37,856 nt of DNA, taken from positions 1-37,856 of the forward strand of contig CAZVME010000028.1 of the NCBI GenBank assembly GCA_964628835.1, in the 5' to 3' direction. This document shows, piece by piece, positions 26,126-33,379 of the stretch. The position numbers and the translations under genes are program-made. Origin of the DNA: JAAGZL01 sp964628835. Its GTDB lineage: Bacteria; Pseudomonadota; Gammaproteobacteria; Chromatiales; Chromatiaceae. Every line of letters starts with the position of its first letter. Within the stretch, counting starts at the first letter, position 1. Under the pieces are notes generated by a model. It saw nothing but the letters and a program-made list of their open reading frames with translations. It ran no database searches and had not been told where the DNA came from.

Positions 26126-27526
26126 TTATACACAGCAGCCAAACAGATTTTTCTTGATTATCTCTTCGGCTACGCCTGGCGGCAGTGCATTTTCCCATTC
26201 GCCTCGGCCCTCACGCATCTGCATGGCCAGCTCAGGGGGAGATATATGCAGATTCTCCTCATTGTAGTGCTCGATAGCCAGCATGGATTTATTCATCATC
26301 AGATGGCGCAGCAGATGTTTCACTTTCTCCGGGACCTCGGCATTATCCAGCGTCACCAGTTCGCCATCAATCTTCGCTGGGTAGACGAAAACATTGGTGT
26401 CATCGGAAAACAGTTTCCCCATCGCCACCAGGATGCCGCCCTCAAGACCTTCATAAAATGCCTCATCGAAAATCTTGTTCAGGTCATAGACACTCATAAC
26501 CACCGCGATGCGATTATCGGTAAAATTTCGAATCCAGGAACGCAAACGGAAGAAACGCAGATAGTCAGAAATCAGCACGTGGTAGCCCAACTTGACCAGC
26601 AGATCGACCCGGGCCAGAAAACTGGCGTCATCCTGTTCGCCATCCGAGGTCAATTCCGACATGGTTATCTCTGCGATATTCAGCACCCCGCGCTCACCCA
26701 GGCTACCCATAGACTTTAATTGCTCAAGGGTGGCACTACTCATGTCCAGATGTATTTTGGTAGGGGGCTTGAATGAACCGCGCATCACCAGAATATCTTT
26801 TTTGCGCATGGCGCTGGCAGGTACAACCGAAGCACCATCAGCATCAAACATAACGCCACGACAACACCAACTGCGAATCAGGTGCAGGTTCATCAGCCGG
26901 TTGTCTACATCGGTAAAATAGGGGCCACTGAATTCGATCAGGTCTATCTCCAGGCGATCAGAGTCGATGCTATCCAGCAAGCCTTCGATAACCCATTTGG
27001 GCTTACTCTTATAGTAGAACGCACCGTATATCAGGTTGACCCCGAGAATGCCCAGGGCTTCAGACTGGCTCTGGTTGTCGTCATCCAGCATACGCACGTG
27101 CAAGACGATGTTGCTGGGAGGCGCTTCGGGGTAGAGTTGCACCTGAATGCCTACCCAACCGTGGCACTCACTCTTCTGCTTGAAACTGCGGGCAGTCACT
27201 GTGGCGGCATAGCTGAAAAACAGGGTATTTTTGGGGCGGCTGTCAGACAGCCGCTCGTTGAGCAGATCAAACTCACGCCCCAACATCTGTTCCAAACGCT
27301 CCCGACTGACATAAGCCCCAGCTTTGCCATATATCTCATCACTGATCTGCATGTCGTAGGCGGACATGGTTTTAGCGACTGTTCCCGCCGCCGCACCTGC
27401 AGAAAAAAACTGGCGGGCAACTTCCTGGCCGGCTCCAATCTCGACAAAAGCACCATACTTGCCTTCATCCAGGTTGATCTCAAGCGCTTTTTGCTGGGTT
27501 GAAATATTACTGTTGCGTTCTTTCAT
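26126..27526 (-). CDS. Conserved protein of unknown function (AGQEVARQFF family)
   Basis: This 466-residue soluble protein carries a strongly conserved-looking opening, KYGAFVEIGAGQEVARQFFSAGAAAGTVAKTMSAYDM, which I recognise from a widespread uncharacterised bacterial family often mislabelled 'TonB-dependent receptor'. It has no signal peptide or barrel, so that label is wrong. The alternating hydrophobic strands and helices of the middle region resemble a nucleotide-binding alpha/beta fold, but no catalytic motif is certain. CCRGVMFDADG and a C-terminal LFGCCV are visible. The first 15-17 codons plus about 220 bp upstream are repeated at 29529-29798. The start codon has no clear ribosome-binding site. 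Confidence 0.75.
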   Translation of the reverse strand: MKERNSNISTQQKALEINLDEGKYGAFVEIGAGQEVARQFFSAGAAAGTVAKTMSAYDMQISDEIYGKAGAYVSRERLEQMLGREFDLLNERLSDSRPKNTLFFSYAATVTARSFKQKSECHGWVGIQVQLYPEAPPSNIVLHVRMLDDDNQSQSEALGILGVNLIYGAFYYKSKPKWVIEGLLDSIDSDRLEIDLIEFSGPYFTDVDNRLMNLHLIRSWCCRGVMFDADGASVVPASAMRKKDILVMRGSFKPPTKIHLDMSSATLEQLKSMGSLGERGVLNIAEITMSELTSDGEQDDASFLARVDLLVKLGYHVLISDYLRFFRLRSWIRNFTDNRIAVVMSVYDLNKIFDEAFYEGLEGGILVAMGKLFSDDTNVFVYPAKIDGELVTLDNAEVPEKVKHLLRHLMMNKSMLAIEHYNEENLHISPPELAMQMREGRGEWENALPPGVAEEIIKKNLFGCCV

Positions 27527-27745
27527 TCTGGGGTCTGCTTGCCATCTGGGAATAGGAAATAAGAGTTAGAGAGAATTATCTACCAATTCTAGAACATTTA
27601 CGCCATAACCTGGTTTTTGTGTGGTTTTGCGGCTTGAATGGGTCATTCACCTCCTTGTAAATTGTACTGCAGAATATTACTTGCGTGTATGTGGATATGC
27701 GTAATATTAAAAACGAACAATATTAGGAACCATTGCTCTCTGACC
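27475..27745 (-). repeat. 270-bp direct repeat, copy A (5' end and leader of the 466-aa gene)
   Basis: This segment spans the first 17 codons of the conserved gene and the adjoining part of the 414-bp gap 27527-27940. It recurs with substitutions at 29529-29798 in the same orientation. It ends in a half-copy of the 48-bp palindrome (27723-27745). The remainder of the gap, 27746-27940, is AT-rich and must hold the kinase promoter; I see no clear boxes. Confidence 0.85.
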
Positions 27746-27985
27746 ATCTTTTTCTACAGTGAACACAGATTACACAAGAACGGAGTACACGTATTTCATT
27801 AGACAAATATCTAAATGGAAAAATTGTTACTCTGCCCTCATAATATGATTTAGGTTATATTACTCTCAGGTGAGTCGCATTGGGAGCGGGATAGAGCAGA
27901 CCAATGGCAGGGAGTGAGCCGATGCACTATTTGTTAATATATGAAATTTTTGCCATTGTGCCAGAGCAAATTATTAGCTATTAAG

Positions 27986-29422
27986 ATGAAGAATTTTCTA
28001 TTATCCATTTTTATTTTTTTTCAAAGTCAGGCATTACATGCCGCTCTTAAAGCAGAGTTCAAAAGAGCGGATGGAAGCACAAACTGGCAGCATATTGCCA
28101 ACTGGTCTGCCAGCGTTCTAATCCTGTTATTGACTGCAGCAGTCATCACTCTTTTCTTTACCTGGCGAAGTGCTCGTAAGGCCAATCGCGAGTTGCAGGC
28201 AATACGTAACGATTTGGAGTTGCGTGTGCAGGAGCGCACCGCCACACTGGATGAATCTAATCACCTGCTGAAACATGAGATTGCCAAGCATAAGTCGACT
28301 GCGGCTCTGCTGCGCTCGTCAGAGTTTTATATCATGGACATCCTGAAGTCCATGCCCCTGATGCTGATCAGCCTCGACAAGGAAGGGCAAATTACCCAAT
28401 GGAATAAGCGGGCAGAGGATGCCACCGGGATAAAGGCCGAAAATTGCCTGGGCAAAAACCTATGGGATGTCTATCCGACAATTACAGTATCACCCAGCCA
28501 GATTAGCGAGGCCGTTCAAAAAAATGAAGTGATCTCCATTAAACACAGTCAACAGGGCCAATACTATTACGATATCGCCATCTACCCGCTACGGGAGCAG
28601 AATGAGCCCGGCGCAGTCATCCTGATTGATGACATCACCAAGGAAATTCTCGCCGTAAATATGCTAGTTCAGAGCGACAAGATGTCCTCTGTGGGAGAGC
28701 TGGCAGCCAATATGGCCCATGATATAAACCCGCCGCTCCAGTCAATTTTATTCGATCTCAGAGCCTTACAGCGATCGCTTGCTGATAGCAGCCTGAACCT
28801 CAATGAACTCCACAATACCGTGGGCTCTGAAACACTTAAGGGTTTGCTGAAGGGCGCCTACGAGAAAGGCGAGAATCTAGCATCGATTGTCCACAATTTA
28901 CAAGAGTTTGCTCGTGGCCGCAGCAACAGAAGAGAAATCTCCAATGTCGTTGACATTTTGGAGCATACTCTGGAATTGGCCGGTGATGTATTATCAGTTC
29001 CCTCGCGACTCCAATTCAAAGATATCCAAATTGAAAGAAACTACCAGGAAGATCTGCCAATGATCCCCTGTTATGTGGCTGAATTGCAGCATGTCTTTCT
29101 CAGCCTGTTTCGTCATGCCTATGATGCTCTCGTACTTATGGAACGTGAAGGCCATACACCAACCATCAAGATTCAGATGCTCGTCAGTTACGACAATTTA
29201 TGGATAAGAATTCATCATAATGGTCACGGTCTGAGCAATGAAGAGCAAATGTATCTGTTCGAGCCGTTCTTCAGAAAAGATTCTCCCGAAGATGAGTACG
29301 ATGCCAACAAGCGACTGTCATTTGCCTACTTCATCATTACAGAGCAACACCAAGGGCAGATAGCTGTGACCTCCGATCTCAATGTGGGCACTACATTTCA
29401 TATACAAATGCCACTCAAGTAA
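27986..29422 (+). CDS. PAS sensor histidine kinase with degenerate ATP-binding domain
   Basis: From the preferred ATG at 27986 the product has 478 residues (an ATG at 27941 adds 15). A signal-like helix (MKNFLLSIFIFF) is followed by a second membrane helix (VLILLLTAAVITLFF) and a coiled coil. A PAS domain follows (SMPLMLISLDKEGQITQWNKRAEDATGI). The dimerisation helix keeps its phospho-acceptor: MAHDINPPLQS, His245. The ATPase domain is unusual: the N-box reads VFLSLFRHAYDAL, with Ser and His where Asn is normal, the DxGxG box is HNGHG, and the late glycine box is RLSFAYF. It may be kinase-dead or act as phosphatase/scaffold. No response regulator is adjacent. Confidence 0.8.
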   Translation: MKNFLLSIFIFFQSQALHAALKAEFKRADGSTNWQHIANWSASVLILLLTAAVITLFFTWRSARKANRELQAIRNDLELRVQERTATLDESNHLLKHEIAKHKSTAALLRSSEFYIMDILKSMPLMLISLDKEGQITQWNKRAEDATGIKAENCLGKNLWDVYPTITVSPSQISEAVQKNEVISIKHSQQGQYYYDIAIYPLREQNEPGAVILIDDITKEILAVNMLVQSDKMSSVGELAANMAHDINPPLQSILFDLRALQRSLADSSLNLNELHNTVGSETLKGLLKGAYEKGENLASIVHNLQEFARGRSNRREISNVVDILEHTLELAGDVLSVPSRLQFKDIQIERNYQEDLPMIPCYVAELQHVFLSLFRHAYDALVLMEREGHTPTIKIQMLVSYDNLWIRIHHNGHGLSNEEQMYLFEPFFRKDSPEDEYDANKRLSFAYFIITEQHQGQIAVTSDLNVGTTFHIQMPLK

Positions 29423-29528
29423 AACACGTCCAAAGACGCTTGCGGTTTACCGCGGACCGGCGGTACGCACGACATAGTAGAGCTAGGGAAACTCAAGCGA
29501 GAGAAAAGGGATTTGACTCCTTTTTCTC

Positions 29529-29798
29529 TGATCTAAAGCGCTTTTTTCTGGGTTGCAATATTACTGTTGCGTTCTTTCATTCTGGGGTCTGCTCGCCTTC
29601 TGGGAATAGGAAATAAGAGTTAGATAGAATTACCCGTTAATTCTAGAACATTTGCGCTATGACCGGTTTTTGTGCAGCGTTGCAGTCGGAGTGGATCACT
29701 CACCTCCTTGTGAATTGCACTTCAGAATATTACTTGCGTGTATGTGAATATGCGTAACATTGAAAACGAACAATATTAGAAACAATTGATCTCTGACC
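29529..29798 (-). repeat. 270-bp direct repeat, copy B, with a 15-codon gene remnant
   Basis: This matches 27475-27745 with scattered substitutions and fills most of the 457-bp gap 29423-29879. On the minus strand, from 29580, it still reads MKERNSNIATQKKAL and then a stop; similarity to the 466-aa gene ends just past that stop. The far end holds a half-palindrome (29776-29798). I see no other feature in the gap beyond T-rich tracts at 29799-29822. Confidence 0.85.
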
Positions 29799-29879
29799 CG
29801 GTTTTTTTCTCGGTTTTTTTCGGGCGTTTCCCTCTGACAAAACTATAGCTATAGATAGTGACAATCTGGAAACCAGCCA

Positions 29880-30197
29880 CTAGCGCATCATCGGAGTCCT
29901 TACCTTGGGTTTTACCGCCTTGGGCATCCGTCGCTTCTGTAGTTCTGATGCGAAAGCATTATGGATCTTTGCATTACAATCCCTGGCGTTTTGCTCCTCC
30001 CTACGCAGTTTATCAGCATCGATCTTGGACAACCGGCCCTGTTTCTGGGCGCTGACGAAATTTCCTGATCCACAGCAACGTTGTCCGCACACTGCCTTGC
30101 AGATGGCCTCGTTCCAACAGCAATAGGCATATGCATTTTGCGGTGTTGCGGCGATTGAGAATAAAGTGATGAAAACAGCTGAAATAAAGTGTTTCAT
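29880..30197 (-). CDS. Small Cys-rich periplasmic protein, unknown
   Basis: This 105-residue protein has a clear signal peptide ending in NAYA before Tyr25 (MKHFISAVFITLFSIAATPQ...). The mature N-terminus is rich in Cys: residues 26, 27, 33, 37, 41 and 42 (YCCWNEAICKAVCGQRCCGSGNF), plus Cys74. A charged helix and a Lys/Arg/Pro-rich tail follow. The leader AAGGCAG, 6 bp before the ATG, supports translation. I do not recognise the family. The Cys cluster suggests disulfides or metal binding in the periplasm. It is a single gene in the repeat-rich patch. Confidence 0.7.
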   Translation of the reverse strand: MKHFISAVFITLFSIAATPQNAYAYCCWNEAICKAVCGQRCCGSGNFVSAQKQGRLSKIDADKLRREEQNARDCNAKIHNAFASELQKRRMPKAVKPKVRTPMMR

Positions 30198-30375
30198 TTG
30201 GATCTGCCTTGTAACAGATTGGTGGTAATAATAACCTAGCTCATAACTTGGTTAATGCAAGGGCAGAGATACGCAAATCATTAGAAAATGGACTAGCCCC
30301 ATCAACACTTTAAGACCCAGATACAAGAAGTTATGTTGAGGTATAGAGGGGCATAAATTTGTTTTCATAACCACA

Positions 30376-30443
30376 GCATAACCAGGCATAACCAGGGTCA
30401 GAGAGCAATTGTTTCTAATATTAGAAACAATTGCTCTCTGACC
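30376..30443. repeat. Perfect 48-bp palindrome with short tandem repeat beside it
   Basis: Positions 30396-30443 read the same on both strands: 23-bp arms (GGTCAGAGAGCAATTGTTTC...) around a 2-bp centre. A 10-bp tandem repeat (GCATAACCAG, 30376-30395) abuts it. Relatives are the degenerate full copy at 26052-26099 and the half-copies at 27723-27745 and 29776-29798. Together with the argG terminator it accounts for the 327-bp gap 30198-30524; the rest shows nothing clear. Confidence 0.85.
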
Positions 30444-30471
30444 AGGATTTTCTTATTTACGGATTCCACAT

Positions 30472-30503
30472 AAAAAAAGGGCCTGACCTTTTGAGTCAGA
30501 CCC
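30472..30503 (-). terminator. Rho-independent terminator of argG
   Basis: Read on the minus strand, 22 bp after the argG stop, GGGTCTGAC pairs with GTCAGGCCC across a 7-base loop (one G-T wobble) and is followed directly by seven T. This is a canonical intrinsic terminator. Confidence 0.85.
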
Positions 30504-30524
30504 CTGTTTTGAAGTGCTGCTGTA

Positions 30525-31745
30525 TTACTGATCGCGCTTGGCAGCCACCCGCAGACGCAGGGCATTCAACTTGATGAAGCCCTCGGCATCCTTCTGGTCG
30601 TATGCACCCTCATCATCCTCAAAGGTAGCGATGGACTCATCGAACAGGCTGTTGGTCTCGGACTTGCGTCCCACCACCATGATGCTGCCCTTGTACAGTT
30701 TCAGCCGCACCACACCATTCACCACATGCTGGGTCTGGTCGATGGCCGCCTGCATCATGTCGCGCTCGGGGCTGAACCAGTAGCCGTTGTACACCAGCTT
30801 GGCGTAACGCGGCATCAGCTCATCTTTCAGATGGGCCGCTTCGCGGTCCAGAGTCAGGGACTCCATGGCGCGATGGCCCTTGAGCATGATGGTGCCACCC
30901 GGGGTCTCGTAGCAGCCACGGGATTTCATTCCAACGTAGCGGTTCTCCACAATATCGTCACGGCCGATACCATTGGCGCCGCCGATCTTGTTCAGGGTTT
31001 CGAGAATAGTTGCCGGGCTCATGGTCTCGCCGTTGATGGCAACGATGTCGCCCTTCTCATAGGTCAGCTCTATGTAGGTTGGTTCATCCGGGGCCTGCTC
31101 CGGGGATACGGTCCAACGCCACATGTCATCGGAAGGCTCGGTCCATGGATCTTCCAGGTCGTAGCCCTCATAGGAGATGTGCAGCAGGTTGGCATCCATG
31201 GAGTAAGGTGACTTCTTGCCGTCCCGTTTCATCTCTACCGGGATGCCATGCTCTTCGGCATAGGCCATCAGCTTCTCACGCGACAGCAGATCCCATTCAC
31301 GCCAGGGGGCGATGATCTTTACATCCGGCTTCAGGGCGTAGGCGCCCAACTCGAACCGCACCTGGTCGTTACCCTTGCCGGTAGCGCCGTGGGAGACGGC
31401 ATCGGCGCCGGTCTCGTTGGCGATCTCAATCAGACGCTTTGCGATCAGGGGACGGGCAATGGAGGTGCCAAGCAGGTACTCGCCCTCATAGATGGCGTTG
31501 GCGCGGAACATAGGGAACACATAGTCGCGCACAAACTCTTCGCGCAGATCATCGATGTAGATCTCTTTAATCCCGGCGGCCGCGGCCTTGGCACGGGCCG
31601 GTTCCACCTCTTCACCCTGACCGATATCAGCGGTAAAGGTGACCACCTCGCAACCGTACTCATCTTCCAGCCACTTGAGGATAATGGAGGTATCCAACCC
31701 ACCGGAGTAGGCCAGAACCACTTTTTTAACACCGGACTTCGACAT
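30525..31745 (-). CDS. argG: Argininosuccinate synthase
   Basis: ArgG (406 residues) joins citrulline and aspartate with ATP in arginine synthesis. The N-terminal P-loop-like motif KVVLAYSGGLDTSIILKWL is typical, as are VSHGATGKGNDQVRFELG and SPYSMDANLLHISYEG. I start at the ATG at 31745 (MSKSGVKK), which has AGGAG 9 bp upstream; the longer in-frame reading to 31793 adds an unlikely MCAFNFFMRTDS leader. A strong terminator follows, so it is probably monocistronic. No ARG-box was recognised. Confidence 0.96.
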   Translation of the reverse strand: MSKSGVKKVVLAYSGGLDTSIILKWLEDEYGCEVVTFTADIGQGEEVEPARAKAAAAGIKEIYIDDLREEFVRDYVFPMFRANAIYEGEYLLGTSIARPLIAKRLIEIANETGADAVSHGATGKGNDQVRFELGAYALKPDVKIIAPWREWDLLSREKLMAYAEEHGIPVEMKRDGKKSPYSMDANLLHISYEGYDLEDPWTEPSDDMWRWTVSPEQAPDEPTYIELTYEKGDIVAINGETMSPATILETLNKIGGANGIGRDDIVENRYVGMKSRGCYETPGGTIMLKGHRAMESLTLDREAAHLKDELMPRYAKLVYNGYWFSPERDMMQAAIDQTQHVVNGVVRLKLYKGSIMVVGRKSETNSLFDESIATFEDDEGAYDQKDAEGFIKLNALRLRVAAKRDQ

Positions 31746-31865
31746 GAAGTTTGCTCCTGAATCTGTGCGCATAAAAAAATTGAAGGCACACATTATATAG
31801 CAAACACCAAAAGCCTGGGGAGTAAAGAGGCGAAATACTACCGAACTAGAGGATACAGGACGTGG

Positions 31866-32411
31866 TTATTTTTCAGTGATGGGTGTGGGATAGATGGTAA
31901 TGGCGCTTAGTCGGTCGCGATGATCAAAATTCAGACGCATGGTCAACCCGGTGCAGATGGAGTCCCAATCGGCAAAGCGCCCCATCTTGTCCCCGGTGCG
32001 CCGCACCTGGCCATAGGCAGAAGCCCCAGACGCCGGGAGGGGCAGTCCATATCTCGCCTCGATATCCGCCACGCTGGTATCACCGGAGGTGAATGGTTTG
32101 ATGGCCCCCTCAAATCCAGGACGCCCCAACTCCAGGTCCGGGATACGCAGCGCCATGGCCTGACCATGCTCCACATCTATGCCACAGAGCCCAAAATAGA
32201 CCCCGTGGTCCGCGGCCTCGGTAACAATACGCTGGTATCGCCCCGCCGCCTGGGGTGGCAGAGAGGTGGAGAGATCAATCTGCAACAGTTCCAGCATGGG
32301 CCGCCCATCCAGGGTGCAGCCCTCCAGATCGATGGTGTAGCCGTCCCCGGCCCGGTCACTACAGGCCGTAAGCAGAACCACCATAAGAAATATGGCAACT
32401 ATCTTTAACAC
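31866..32411 (-). CDS. Putative lipoprotein, unknown
   Basis: This protein of about 181 residues has a short hydrophobic signal ending in the lipobox LLTACS, so it should be lipid-anchored at the first Cys. The mature part contains an acidic, Gly-rich alpha/beta sequence (CTLDGRPMLELLQIDLSTSLPPQ, SVADIEARYGLPLPASG) with two further Cys. I do not recognise a family. I prefer the GTG at 32411, preceded by GAAGAGAGA; the ATG at 32435 has no ribosome-binding site. It lies on the argG strand, about 120 bp upstream of argG's start, but an operon is doubtful. Confidence 0.65.
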   Translation of the reverse strand: MLKIVAIFLMVVLLTACSDRAGDGYTIDLEGCTLDGRPMLELLQIDLSTSLPPQAAGRYQRIVTEAADHGVYFGLCGIDVEHGQAMALRIPDLELGRPGFEGAIKPFTSGDTSVADIEARYGLPLPASGASAYGQVRRTGDKMGRFADWDSICTGLTMRLNFDHRDRLSAITIYPTPITEK

Positions 32412-32492
32412 TCTCTCTTCGCCAAGGCCAATCATTCTAAACTTAGATATCCAACTGAAAAAAACACGGGTGACGGGGCATAGGCTTTTATT

Positions 32493-32776
32493 GAATTACC
32501 TACTACCCGCAAAGTGGGTAGTATGAAGAAGGCACTGGAAGGGGCCAAAATACCCCCTATCTATCAGCCTGTGGGAGACACGTCCCGCGCCGAAGGAATA
32601 TGGCAGGCCCTAGTTGCCAAGTCCATCGTGGCGAGTGGCCACTCCCACAGGCGAACAAACTCATTCTTAAGCAAAAAAGCGCCTCTTGTTCCCTTCCCTG
32701 CACTGTGCGCAGGGACAGCAAAGCTTTTTAGTATCTCATCGCCAGGGGTGGTGGTTTACCTAGATTGAATTAATCA
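32493..32776. repeat. 284-bp composite dispersed repeat, copy 2
   Basis: This is a diverged copy of 17180-17463 in the same orientation and fills the gap between the lipoprotein and isochorismatase-like genes. Stems: 32501-32509/32515-32523 (9 bp), 32628-32632/32638-32642 (5 bp), 32695-32701/32709-32715 (7 bp) and 32736-32741/32749-32754 (wobble-paired). The central inverted pair 32567-32577 and 32642-32652 (GCCTGTGGGAG and its complement) is perfect over 11 bp. ATTGAATTA occurs at both edges (32490-32498, 32764-32772). An 84-codon plus-strand frame here is not kept in copy 1. Confidence 0.75.
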
Positions 32777-32794
32777 CACCACACTAACACGCTA

Positions 32795-33355
32795 TCAGCC
32801 CCGCTGCTTCAGCAGGGCGGAAATCTCTTTAAAACCGGCATGGCTGGTATCACGCAGCCACTCAAACACCACCGACTCACAGTTTGTTATGCCTATCCCG
32901 GCCTGGGCCATCCGCTGCATGGCGTTGTTGTGATTATGCTTACCACGAGCGGCACAGGCATCCGCCACTACGTACACCTCTTTGCCCTGCTGTTTCAGAT
33001 GCATGGCTGTTTGCAGAATACATACATGGGACTCCATGCCAGCAATAATCACCTGGTTGCGACCGGCATCCAGGATAGTGCTGAAATCCGGGCTGTCGGT
33101 ACAGGAAAAACAGGTTTTGCTCACACTGGCAGCAGACTCGGGGATCTTAGTGGCGATCTCACTCAGGGTGTGCCCCAGTCCCTTGGGATACTGTTCACTG
33201 TAGAGCACCGGCGCTCCCAGAATCCCGGCCGACTGCAGCATAAAGACAGTGTTATCCACCATCCGACTCACTACCTTGGGCTGCATAGCACTAACCAGCC
33301 GCTCCTGGATATCCACTAGTAACAGCTGACTATGTTGCAAATCACATAATGACAT
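32795..33355 (-). CDS. Isochorismatase-family (YcaC-like) cysteine hydrolase
   Basis: This 186-residue enzyme has the family's catalytic set: Asp15 (LLLVDIQERL), Lys80 (SVSKTCFS) and Cys112 (GMESHVCILQTA). It lacks the extra domain of true isochorismatases and resembles the small YcaC-type hydrolases, whose natural substrates are mostly unknown. It is the last gene of the minus-strand catabolic cluster, 24 bp after the acetoacetyl-CoA synthetase gene, so co-transcription is likely. A role in leucine or ketone-body metabolism is only suggested by position. The stop lies about 20 bp from the composite repeat. Confidence 0.85.
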   Translation of the reverse strand: MSLCDLQHSQLLLVDIQERLVSAMQPKVVSRMVDNTVFMLQSAGILGAPVLYSEQYPKGLGHTLSEIATKIPESAASVSKTCFSCTDSPDFSTILDAGRNQVIIAGMESHVCILQTAMHLKQQGKEVYVVADACAARGKHNHNNAMQRMAQAGIGITNCESVVFEWLRDTSHAGFKEISALLKQRG

Positions 33356-33379
33356 GCACTTCTCCTCTAGGTAACTCTC

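Noticed and set aside
26126..27526. TonB-dependent receptor label for the 466-aa protein
   Set aside because: It has no signal peptide, plug domain or beta-barrel pattern; the label appears to be a propagated database error.
30376..30395. CRISPR-like short direct repeat
   Set aside because: There are only two full 10-bp units with no spacers; it is a simple tandem repeat next to the palindrome.
32514..32768. 84-codon plus-strand frame in the second composite repeat
   Set aside because: Copy 1 has a stop after 15 codons and a different frame because of indels, so the frame is not conserved; the region is repeat DNA.
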